DNA of 64,000 nt from Paenibacillus auburnensis (GTDB lineage Bacteria > Bacillota > Bacilli > Paenibacillales > Paenibacillaceae), in the NCBI RefSeq assembly GCF_927798115.1, contig NZ_CAKMMG010000001.1:2294001-2358000 (forward strand), given 5' to 3'. Of the stretch, positions 1-6,769 are shown one piece after another. The first letter of the stretch is position 1; every line of letters starts with the position of its first letter. The translations under genes and the position numbers were made by a program. The notes beneath the pieces were generated by a model. That model saw only the letters and a program-made list of their open reading frames with translations, was not told where the DNA came from and searched no databases.

Positions 1-14
1 TTGGGTGTTGGGTG

Positions 15-171
15 GTTAGGTGATGGGCGCTGCTGCGGGGATTTTGGACTTCCGGCCGCTGTTATGTTTGGATTTCCTGATTAATACCGCTAGCAGCGGT
101 AGAAATCCAAACATAAAGGCGGACGCTACCGCTCCTACAGTTCCAAAATCCCCTCCGCGCTTCCACCTAAC
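15..171. repeat. Nested inverted-repeat element, copy A
   Basis: Four nested perfect stems are visible: 15-22 with 164-171, 37-48 with 142-153, 63-76 with 102-115 (14 bp), and 86-91 with 95-100. The unpaired flanks of the long stem carry CCGCTGTT on the left and AAGGCGGACGCTACCGCT on the right. The same unpaired motifs recur at 52742-52890 with different stem sequences. A minus-strand reading frame runs through the element and the A-rich repeat beside it, but it has no ribosome site or protein-like composition, so I treat this as non-coding. It could be a mobile or RNA-structured repeat; its role is unknown. Confidence 0.7.
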
Positions 172-211
172 AGAAACCTTCCCCAGTTCGAAGGAGTAAG
201 GGCAGCAAAGG

Positions 212-241
212 CATAACGGCTGGCTGCGCCTCAGCGTTATC
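212..241. other. Small hairpin beside repeat element A
   Basis: ATAACG followed by CTG pairs with CAG-CGTTAT across a short GC-rich loop. It lies between element A and the 8-bp tandem repeat. There is no T-run, so it does not look like a terminator; it may be an outer part of the same repeat. Confidence 0.3.
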
Positions 242-261
242 AACCATAAAAGATAAACACT

Positions 262-295
262 AAAGATAAAAAGATAAAAAGATAAAAAGATAAAA
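262..295. repeat. 8-bp A-rich tandem repeat, about four copies
   Basis: The unit AAAAGATA recurs with a strict 8-bp period (the G residues fall at 265, 273, 281 and 289). It is a simple-sequence tract downstream of the small membrane protein gene and probably varies in length between strains. Confidence 0.7.
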
Positions 296-333
296 CTAAA
301 CATAAAAACATCAGCGGCAAAAACCCCGCCTGC

Positions 334-594
334 TTATTTGATAAAGCTAACAATAATTAATACTAAGAATAAAACGGGGATACCGAACATCACAGCATAA
401 CCAATATACCGGATAGGAGCCGGCAGGGTATCCAAATCCACCCTCCGCGGAGGGCCACCGGCCTCAATCTTCTGCTGCGGAAGTAACTGATCATCTATAT
501 AGGCGGTTTGACGTTCCGTAACGGCTGTGCCCGCTAGCTTCCTGGCAGGCACAAGCTTTTCATATTCGGACTGTTCAGGATCTGTATGACTCAT
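334..594 (-). CDS. Small hypothetical protein with C-terminal membrane segment
   Basis: I do not recognise the family. The 86-residue product has a hydrophilic, charged N-terminal two-thirds and one hydrophobic helix close to the C-terminus (IGYAVMFGIPVLFLVLIIV), so it is probably a tail-anchored membrane protein. I chose the ATG at 594 because AAAGGAG at 603-608 lies about 8 bases upstream; GTG at 603 and ATG at 600 lie inside or too close to that site. A candidate promoter sits at 662-690. The next gene upstream, a GyrI-like protein, has the same orientation about 105 bp away. Confidence 0.6.
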   Translation of the reverse strand: MSHTDPEQSEYEKLVPARKLAGTAVTERQTAYIDDQLLPQQKIEAGGPPRRVDLDTLPAPIRYIGYAVMFGIPVLFLVLIIVSFIK

Positions 595-661
595 ACACAT
601 CACTCCTTTCCGATTAGGAACCTCTGCAAGGATTCACTCTATACTTCCCCTATTTCCAATA

Positions 662-690
662 ATATTACATTTTTATCCAAGTAATTTCAA
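662..690 (-). promoter_or_regulatory. Candidate sigma-A promoter for the small membrane protein
   Basis: On the minus strand TTGAAA (685-690) is followed after 17 bases by TAATAT (662-667). The -35 matches the consensus at five of six positions and the -10 at four of six. It is placed about 70 bases ahead of the start codon at 594. Confidence 0.4.
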
Positions 691-699
691 TAATCTTAA

Positions 700-1338
700 T
701 CAAGCCTTCCGCACAGGATGCCGCAGAATCGTCTTCAGCTTGGCTGTCTCTGTTTTGCGTGGGTCAGAGAGGTAAATTTCATGATGCCGTCTGGCATCTG
801 ACAGGTCGCACAGCAGATCATGCTCTGCGATGTAGCTGTTCATTTTGGCAACTGTTGCGGGCTCGTTATCAAAGCTGCCAATATGCATACACTGCACGCA
901 TAGTCCCTCTGTGAATGTTACAAGTCCAGCCTTGGAGACATCAACCTGCGGCTTTTTCCGTTTCACTGCTTCGACCGCGGTGGCAAATACCTGTTCATTC
1001 ACGAAATCAGGCTGGCGGATCATAGCTGTCCAGCTGAAGGTATCCTTGCTCGTGAGGTCCACTCCGCGGAGTCCCTCCTGCCACCACAGCCCCTCCAGCG
1101 GGGGCACCACATACTCAAAATAGCCGTGCGGCGCTGGCCCGTTTTTGGGTGACATTTTAATTGTATAGGATAGAGCATATAGCGTCTCCACAGCCTTTTG
1201 ATATTCGCCCTCCGGATCATTTGGGTTGCCGTGCCCGTTTACCTGAATAAAGGTCATCGCCGGAACATCAATGATACCGGGTTCAGTCTTTGGCTGATAC
1301 AGTTCTTTATTGGTTTTTTTATAATCCATTTTGTCCAT
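700..1338 (-). CDS. GyrI-like small-molecule-binding domain protein
   Basis: This 212-residue protein resembles the GyrI-like/SOUL-type ligand-binding family, which occurs alone or as the C-terminal sensor of MerR and AraC regulators. Family-like features are the early GIIDVPAMTFIQVNGHGNPN segment, the WWQEG/SWTAMIRQP region and the closing RRHHEIYLSDPRKT. No DNA-binding domain is present, so it is a stand-alone binder; its ligand cannot be read from sequence. The start is supported by AAAGGAG about eight bases upstream. It lies upstream of the small membrane protein gene on the same strand, divergent from the acetyltransferase at 1492. Confidence 0.75.
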   Translation of the reverse strand: MDKMDYKKTNKELYQPKTEPGIIDVPAMTFIQVNGHGNPNDPEGEYQKAVETLYALSYTIKMSPKNGPAPHGYFEYVVPPLEGLWWQEGLRGVDLTSKDTFSWTAMIRQPDFVNEQVFATAVEAVKRKKPQVDVSKAGLVTFTEGLCVQCMHIGSFDNEPATVAKMNSYIAEHDLLCDLSDARRHHEIYLSDPRKTETAKLKTILRHPVRKA

Positions 1339-1491
1339 ATCTACACTCCTTTGAATGTGTACCTATTTCTATTCTATCAACCCTAAATAGACATCTGTAT
1401 GTCATATTCCAAGGAGGGCAGGAAATTCAGTCTTCACTTCCTTTTTTACTCTTCCCATCCCGGTCTGCTATGATGAAATTGGAGGCGACGG

Positions 1492-2061
1492 ATGATGAAC
1501 ATGGAGCTAATTACGATTGCACATTGGGATGATAAGCTGTGGAGATCTATCGAGCCGGTATACCGGGAGGCTTTTCCCAGCGGGGCGAAACCGGAAGGTA
1601 TCCTGCGCAGTATGCTGGACCGGGGAATTGCCCATATCCATGCAGGCCTTATAGATGGACAAGCAGTTGCAATGGCTGTAACGGGAATAGTGAATGGTGC
1701 GGAAGGGAAACGTCTTATTATAGATTATCTGGCGGTCAGCCGGGAGCTGCGCGGCCGTGGGGCCGGGACGGTGTTTCTGGATCTGATCCTAGACTGGGCA
1801 AAACAAACTAATAACGTACTGGGCGTCATTATAGAGGCAGAATCGGGGAGCTCGGAGACTCATGCACAGCGTATTCACTTCTGGGAGAAAAACGGCTTCA
1901 TCTTAACCCCTTATGTGCATCAGTACATCTGGGTTCCGGAGCCATATCAGGCCATGCTGAAACCGCTGGAGCAGAGCGCACAGGTAGAGGACAACGGTGA
2001 GTCCCTGTTCCGCTATATTAATAATTTCCACAAAAAAGCCTACCGTCCGTCCTCTAAATAA
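1492..2061 (+). CDS. GNAT family N-acetyltransferase
   Basis: A 189-residue acetyltransferase of the GNAT fold, transferring an acetyl group from acetyl-CoA to an unidentified amine. The acyl-CoA pyrophosphate loop is visible as SRELRGRGAGTVFL around residue 85, followed by the usual C-terminal FWEKNGF segment. A GGAGG site lies 6-7 bases before the ATG. An extended -10-like TGCTATGAT occurs just upstream, but it is too close to the ribosome site to be convincing. The gene converges on dapL and no plus-strand terminator of its own is obvious. Confidence 0.8.
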   Translation: MMNMELITIAHWDDKLWRSIEPVYREAFPSGAKPEGILRSMLDRGIAHIHAGLIDGQAVAMAVTGIVNGAEGKRLIIDYLAVSRELRGRGAGTVFLDLILDWAKQTNNVLGVIIEAESGSSETHAQRIHFWEKNGFILTPYVHQYIWVPEPYQAMLKPLEQSAQVEDNGESLFRYINNFHKKAYRPSSK

Positions 2062-2132
2062 ACCGGAGCAGAGAGGATACGTGTGGCTTGGGCCCATTAG
2101 AAGCTGGTTCACAATAGGGTAAAAGCTTATAC

Positions 2133-2168
2133 AAAAAAAGCCGCCGCAGTGAAAACTGCGGCGGCTTT
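2133..2168 (-). terminator. Rho-independent terminator after dapL
   Basis: A 13-bp perfect stem (2137-2149 with 2156-2168) with a six-base loop is followed on the minus strand by a run of seven T. It starts a few bases beyond the dapL stop codon. Confidence 0.9.
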
Positions 2169-2172
2169 AGTA

Positions 2173-3426
2173 TTAAAATTCGAATTCAACGTCGCTCAGA
2201 CGTCTTTGAATTTCGGAGATTACACGTTTCTCTTCTTCCTCGCCTTTGGCTACGAAAGTAACGGAGAAGCGTACGAATGCGCCGGCATCGTCCCAAGGCA
2301 CGGTGGAAATCAGCTTCTCGCGGATCAGGAACTGCGAGAAATCTTCGCCGGATTCAAAGCGGCGTCCGCCTTTAACACCTTTAGGTGCAGCTACATACAG
2401 GAAGAACGAGCCCTTCGGTTTCTCGGCTTTGAAGCCCAGGCTATTCAGCGCATCCACCAGCATGTTGTGGCGGCGGGAATACTTGGCGGCAATGGCTTCG
2501 GTGATCTGCGGGTTCGCCAGACCGTAGGCAGCAGCCTTTTGGATGGCAATGAACTGACCGGAGTCATTATTGTCCTTCACGTCGCTGAATGCCTTCACAA
2601 CCAGCGGGTTGCCGGCTACAAACCCGATTCTCCAGCCAGTCATGTTATAAGACTTGGAGAGGGAGTGCAGTTCTACACCGACATCCTTCGCGCCTGGAAC
2701 GGACAGGAAGCTCAGCGGCTTCACGCCATCATAAGTCAGGGCTGCGTAAGGCGCGTCATGAATGACTACGACATTATATTTTTTGGCCCAGTCAACAACA
2801 GCGCTGAAAAATTCAGGCGTTGCGCTTGCGCCGGTAGGGTTGTTCGGATAGTTCAGATAGAGCAGCTTCGCCTTGTGGGCGATGTCTTCCGGAATGGAGT
2901 TCAGGTCTGGCAGGAAGTTGTTTTCCTTCTTGAGTTCCACGGTGTAGACTTGTCCGCCTAAGTATTTGGTGTGGGTGCCCAGAACCGGATATCCCGGAAT
3001 GGTCATGATTGTGATATCGCCCGGATTGATGAAGCAGGAAGGCAGCATCGCCAAAGCCGGCTTCGAACCGATGGAGTGCACCACTTCGTTTACTGGATCA
3101 ATGCCTTCAACCTGGAATACTTCTTTCAGGTAAGCGGCAGCCGCTGCTTTGAATTCAGGGATCCCGTTATCGGAATAACCACGGTTTTCTTCTTTGGCAG
3201 CTTCGAGGGCAAGCTTGGAGACGATACCTTCATCAGCCATTTCATCCGGTTCGCCTACGCCCATGTCAATCAGTTCAATGTTAGGAAAATCCTGCTTCGC
3301 CGAAGCTTTAGCGCGTTTGATTTTCTCGAATTTATAAATGTTAGTATCTTTGCCGTAGTTCGCGCCGCCGATGCGGTCTGCAAAATTAGTCTGAATAAAG
3401 GTGTTCTGGTATTGTTCAATACTCAT
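2173..3426 (-). CDS. dapL: LL-diaminopimelate aminotransferase
   Basis: A fold-type I PLP aminotransferase of about 417 residues. DapL converts tetrahydrodipicolinate directly to LL-diaminopimelate with glutamate as amino donor, bypassing the acylase branch of lysine and peptidoglycan synthesis. Evidence is the N-terminal FADRIGGANYGKDTNIYKFE stretch, GVGEPDE, LNYPNNPTGA and the PLP-lysine motif SLSKSYNMTGWRIGF. I prefer the ATG at 3426 because AGGAG lies 14 bases upstream, slightly far; the ATG at 3450 has no ribosome site. The gene follows an RluD-type gene on the same strand. Its product is the precursor used by MurE encoded in the same window. Confidence 0.88.
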   Translation of the reverse strand: MSIEQYQNTFIQTNFADRIGGANYGKDTNIYKFEKIKRAKASAKQDFPNIELIDMGVGEPDEMADEGIVSKLALEAAKEENRGYSDNGIPEFKAAAAAYLKEVFQVEGIDPVNEVVHSIGSKPALAMLPSCFINPGDITIMTIPGYPVLGTHTKYLGGQVYTVELKKENNFLPDLNSIPEDIAHKAKLLYLNYPNNPTGASATPEFFSAVVDWAKKYNVVVIHDAPYAALTYDGVKPLSFLSVPGAKDVGVELHSLSKSYNMTGWRIGFVAGNPLVVKAFSDVKDNNDSGQFIAIQKAAAYGLANPQITEAIAAKYSRRHNMLVDALNSLGFKAEKPKGSFFLYVAAPKGVKGGRRFESGEDFSQFLIREKLISTVPWDDAGAFVRFSVTFVAKGEEEEKRVISEIQRRLSDVEFEF

Positions 3427-3548
3427 AATCTTGTTCTCATCTCCTGGCATTTTTTGTATCCCATGATTGACTATCTTTACATCTTATATCCTAAATATGA
3501 AGGAAAGCCGCCTTCAAAACCATGGATTTATCATCACTTCATTTGTAC

Positions 3549-4523
3549 TTATCTGCTGCGCAGTGTAAACAGCACTTCTTCCATATCTGCAGGAATCGGT
3601 CTGCTATATTCCATATACTGTCCTGTCGAAGGATGCACGAAGCCCAGTACAGCGGCATGCAGAGCCTGTCCAGCCATGGTGGTCCCTTTACTGCGCCCGT
3701 ATACCGGATCCCCGACCAGCGGATGACCGATAAACTTCATATGCACGCGGATCTGGTGTGTACGCCCCGTCTCCAGCTGCAGCTCCAGCAGGGTACAGTC
3801 GCCAAAGCGCTCCAGCACGGTAAAATGCGTAACCGACCGCTTGCTGTTCTTCTCTGTTACCGTATATAGCTTACGGTCATGGGGATCGCGGCCGATTGGC
3901 GCGTCCACAGTTCCCTTGTCATGCGAAAGGTTACCGTGCACTACAGCGATATAGCGGCGCGTTACGCTGTGCTCTTTGAGCTGGGCTGCGAGGGATGCAT
4001 GGCTGGCATCATTTTTGGCAGCCATAATCAAGCCAGAGGTGTCTTTGTCGATGCGGTGCACAATGCCCGGGCGGATCTCGCCGTTAATGCCGGACAGATC
4101 CTTGCAGTGATACATCAGCGCATTGACCAGGGTGCCCGAAGGATGCCCTGCTGCCGGATGGACAACCATGCCACGCGGCTTGTTGACAACAATGACATCG
4201 CTGTCCTCATAAACCACGTCAAGCGGAATATCTTCTGCCACCAGATCAGTCACTTCCGGCTCTGGAACAGTAACCGCCACAACATCGCCTTCACTCAGCT
4301 TATAATTCGCTTTTACAGGAGCACCGTTTACCGTAACATGTCCGCTGCTGATCCACAGCTGTACCTGAGAACGGGAAATATCCTCTTCCCAGGACTCAGT
4401 GATATATTTATCGATCCGTTCCTTGGCATTTTCTGCAATAACCGTCCATTCGGTGACGTCCTTATCTTCTTCAGAGGCAGCCCCAGCCGCCATCTCTTTG
4501 ACGTCCTTATTCAAATCATTCAT
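3549..4523 (-). CDS. RluA/RluD-family pseudouridine synthase
   Basis: A 324-residue RNA pseudouridine synthase, positional counterpart of B. subtilis ylyB. An S4 RNA-binding domain occupies roughly residues 33-80, followed by the catalytic domain with the RluA-family motif HRIDKDTSG at 156-164, whose Asp159 is the expected nucleophile. Later family motifs LETGRTHQIRVH and GHPLVGDPVYG are intact. The target is probably 23S rRNA uridines, by family analogy. It overlaps the end of lspA by eight bases, so the two are co-transcribed. Confidence 0.88.
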   Translation of the reverse strand: MNDLNKDVKEMAAGAASEEDKDVTEWTVIAENAKERIDKYITESWEEDISRSQVQLWISSGHVTVNGAPVKANYKLSEGDVVAVTVPEPEVTDLVAEDIPLDVVYEDSDVIVVNKPRGMVVHPAAGHPSGTLVNALMYHCKDLSGINGEIRPGIVHRIDKDTSGLIMAAKNDASHASLAAQLKEHSVTRRYIAVVHGNLSHDKGTVDAPIGRDPHDRKLYTVTEKNSKRSVTHFTVLERFGDCTLLELQLETGRTHQIRVHMKFIGHPLVGDPVYGRSKGTTMAGQALHAAVLGFVHPSTGQYMEYSRPIPADMEEVLFTLRSR

Positions 4524-5019
4524 TCCCTTCTTTGACTTCCTTGGATTCCTTAACTTCGGTAATATCTTCTCCGCCCTTTATGTCACGCAGCGTATCGAGA
4601 ATAATCAGCGCTACCCCAATGACGATGCAGGAGTCGGCCACATTGAAAATCGGGAATGTATAGCTGCCGAAATTGAACATCAGGAAGTCTACAACTTCAC
4701 CGTTCAGTAAACGGTCCAAAAAGTTGCCGACCGCTCCGCCAAGCACAAGTGCCAGCGCAGTAGGCAGCAGTTTGCGGGTCTTCCGGGCTTTGTTCAGGTA
4801 CCAGACGATACCGACAACAACGATAACCGTAATCAAAATGAAGAACCACTGCTGTCCTTCAAGAATTCCGAAAGCGGCTCCACGATTGCGGTGAGAGGTA
4901 ATAATAAAGAAATCCTTAATAACCGGAATCTGCTCAGCAATCTCCAGCCGGGTAGCAATAACATATTTGGTACCCTGGTCAATCAAAAATACAATAAGCG
5001 CAATCAGAAAGTACACCAC
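4516..5019 (-). CDS. lspA: Lipoprotein signal peptidase (signal peptidase II)
   Basis: LspA cleaves the signal peptides of diacylglyceryl-modified prolipoproteins in the cytoplasmic membrane. Four hydrophobic segments are visible with the family motifs NRGAAFGIL, GGAVGNFLDRLLNGEVVDFL and FNVADS; the two catalytic aspartates are those of FLDR and VADS (about residues 102 and 129). The start is uncertain: a GTG at 5031 overlaps the only GGAG site, so I place the start at the GTG at 5019, 11 bases from GGAG; the GTG at 5016 is equally possible. Likely substrates in this window are the OppA-type and YlaJ-type lipoproteins. It overlaps the downstream pseudouridine synthase gene. Confidence 0.9.
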   Translation of the reverse strand: MVYFLIALIVFLIDQGTKYVIATRLEIAEQIPVIKDFFIITSHRNRGAAFGILEGQQWFFILITVIVVVGIVWYLNKARKTRKLLPTALALVLGGAVGNFLDRLLNGEVVDFLMFNFGSYTFPIFNVADSCIVIGVALIILDTLRDIKGGEDITEVKESKEVKEGNE

Positions 5020-5254
5020 AGAAGTTGTCACTCCGTTCTTATTTTTCCCGCGGACGCGGTACGAATACTGAATAAAGACTTGTATATTGTAGCACAGGCC
5101 TCAAGAACCCGTCCATGGCAGGCCTTTAGCAAACGGCCTCTTACTCAGAACTATTTTCCAGCGGTAAAATAACCTTCCTCAGGTCAAGCTATCAAAGGAA
5201 GAACCGGTGTAAGCTGCCGGTAAGCATCAGCACCTGAAAGGAGCATAGGGCCCT

Positions 5255-5986
5255 ATGAGCCGACTGACACCACAGCAGCTTGGAGAGCTGCATACCCTAC
5301 TACTTCAGCAGCAGCAGGAAATCAGCCACCGTCTGCAAAACAACGGGCATTATGGACTGCAGGAATCCCTGCGGGATAACACCGGAGAGCTGTCGACCAA
5401 TGACAATCATCCCGGCGATGCCGCAACGGAGCTGTATCACCGCTCCATGGACATTTCCCTTGTGGAACGGGATGAACATGAGCTCGAGGAAATCGATGAT
5501 GCCCTGAAAGCGATTGATGAGGGCAGCTACGGCACCTGCGCGGTTTGTGGACAGGACATTCCATATGAACGCTTGTCCGTTGTCCCTGCAACCCGGTACT
5601 GCAAAGAGCATAATCCCCGCCAGTTCTCCCCGTTTACACGGCCGGCAGAAGAAGAATTTCTGTCGCCTCCATTTGGACGGACCAGCCTCGATGAACGAGA
5701 CGAGCAAAACGGCTTCGACGGCGAAGACGCTTGGCAGATTGTTGAAAGCTATGGCAGCTCAAACTCCCCGGCCATGGCCGAAGATAATGACATCCGCTCG
5801 TATAATGACATGGAGATCGAAGCCGATGAGACCGAAGGCTTTGTAGAACCATGGGAAAATTTTGTCGCTACGGATATTGCCGGCAATCATCTCACCATAA
5901 TCAAAGGAAACAGCTACCGTCACTATATGGATTCCGAGGAAGGCAGCTATCTCCTGGAACCGAATAGAAAAACAGACAGGGAGTAG
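5255..5986 (+). CDS. TraR/DksA-type (YteA/YlyA-like) sporulation protein
   Basis: A 243-residue protein with an N-terminal helical coiled-coil region (about residues 5-90) and a zinc-finger-like segment, CAVCGQDIPYERL, followed by YCKEH, so a C-x2-C...C-x2-H arrangement near residues 96-118. This is the TraR/DksA fold, whose members bind RNA polymerase. The acidic C-terminal tail of over 100 residues matches the YteA-type sporulation subgroup. Its place between ileS and lspA matches B. subtilis ylyA, but it is on the opposite strand to both. AAGGAG lies 11 bases upstream of the ATG. Interaction with a sporulation RNA polymerase is inferred from the family. Confidence 0.75.
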   Translation: MSRLTPQQLGELHTLLLQQQQEISHRLQNNGHYGLQESLRDNTGELSTNDNHPGDAATELYHRSMDISLVERDEHELEEIDDALKAIDEGSYGTCAVCGQDIPYERLSVVPATRYCKEHNPRQFSPFTRPAEEEFLSPPFGRTSLDERDEQNGFDGEDAWQIVESYGSSNSPAMAEDNDIRSYNDMEIEADETEGFVEPWENFVATDIAGNHLTIIKGNSYRHYMDSEEGSYLLEPNRKTDRE

Positions 5987-6006
5987 CCATGGGCTGCTCC
6001 TTTTTC
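5980..6006 (+). terminator. Terminator overlapping the TraR/DksA-type stop codon
   Basis: GGAGTAGCC (5980-5988) pairs with GGCTGCTCC (5992-6000), with one G-U pair and a three-base loop, followed by five T. The stop codon of the plus-strand gene lies inside the left arm. Confidence 0.85.
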
Positions 6007-6034
6007 TCAGCAAAAAGTCAAAAATACGGCCCGG

Positions 6035-6490
6035 TTAAAAGGTCTTCAGCTCCAGCTGATGCTGGACGATCCGGACAATATCAGCAATATAATCCCCGAT
6101 AATCGGCAGATTGAGCGCGCCAAGCACCTGCAGGACATAAATAATGGTCGCCGCAAAAAAAGTAAAACCGAGCGCGATCCCCACCCCGCGGGCCGTCCCC
6201 GCCAGAACATTGAGCCAGATTAAGCGAAAGGGAGAGTACAGCAGCTCTGTATAGTCTGCGATCCGCGACTTCTCCATCTGCTGGGCCAGTCCGGTAGTCA
6301 GCCGGTAGACGGCATTCAGCTTTTCTTCCTGCGTAATTTGCGGCTCCTCCTTCGTATCCAGCTGACTCTCCCTCTCCTGTTCCGAATTGAGGTTTGCCCG
6401 CGATGTCTTAATGGAGATTCTCCCGTTATAGATAGAATTATTGTGCTCCTGCTCCCTACCCGCCACCATTGATAGCCCCTTCCACGGCAT
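6035..6490 (-). CDS. DUF5665 family membrane protein
   Basis: This protein of up to 151 residues has a variable hydrophilic N-terminus and a conserved DUF5665-like C-terminal half. The recognisable order is YRLTTGLAQQMEKSRIADY, a LLYSPFRLIWLN amphipathic stretch, a glycine-rich hydrophobic helix (GTARGVGIALGFTFF), a second hydrophobic stretch and LNLPIIGDYIADIVRIVQ. Function is not known. The start is uncertain: ATG 6490 has a weak GGGG site, while ATG 6469 has AAGGGG six bases upstream and may be better. It lies downstream of the ileS terminator and converges on the TraR/DksA-type gene. Confidence 0.75.
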   Translation of the reverse strand: MPWKGLSMVAGREQEHNNSIYNGRISIKTSRANLNSEQERESQLDTKEEPQITQEEKLNAVYRLTTGLAQQMEKSRIADYTELLYSPFRLIWLNVLAGTARGVGIALGFTFFAATIIYVLQVLGALNLPIIGDYIADIVRIVQHQLELKTF

Positions 6491-6523
6491 TCTCAGTACC
6501 CCGTCCTGACTGCCCTTTGCCGC

Positions 6524-6572
6524 AAATAAAAAGTCCGGCCCTGATAGAGAGGTCTCTCCAGGAACACGGACT
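6524..6572 (-). terminator. Terminator downstream of ileS
   Basis: AGTCCG (6532-6537) pairs with CGGACT (6567-6572), enclosing an inner CCTG/CAGG and AGAGA/TCTCT hairpin, and is followed on the minus strand by TTTTTATTT. It lies about 200 bases beyond the ileS stop codon. Confidence 0.75.
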
Positions 6573-6620
6573 CGTTATTGTACGTAATAGATAAAGATGT
6601 TCTGAAATCTATCCCTATCT

Positions 6621-6734
6621 TCACGCAGTAACGGCATCCTGTAAGCGGTACGGGTACCGTTCACTAAGGGAAAGCACACGCCCTTGGTTCAGGGCTGCCT
6701 GGACGTTTCTTCTTATGCCGCTAGTATATGCCAT
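6621..6734 (-). CDS. Candidate small ORF between ileS and its terminator
   Basis: A 37-codon frame begins with ATG and ends with TGA in the 200-base stretch between the ileS stop and the terminator at 6524-6572. The predicted peptide begins MAYTSGIRRNVQ and is mildly basic. No good ribosome site precedes the ATG, and the frame stays open upstream into the ileS end, so coding is doubtful. It may simply be an ileS 3' untranslated region. No family is recognised. Confidence 0.25.
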   Translation of the reverse strand: MAYTSGIRRNVQAALNQGRVLSLSERYPYRLQDAVTA

Positions 6735-6769
6735 TTGGGAGCAGGTAATGCACAGCAGGCGCGCAGGCC

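Noticed and set aside
16..303. A 95-codon minus-strand frame at the left edge
   Set aside because: It is made of the nested repeat and the A-rich tandem repeat, with no ribosome site.
2149..3726. Long plus-strand frames opposite dapL
   Set aside because: They mirror a clear aminotransferase and lack ribosome sites.
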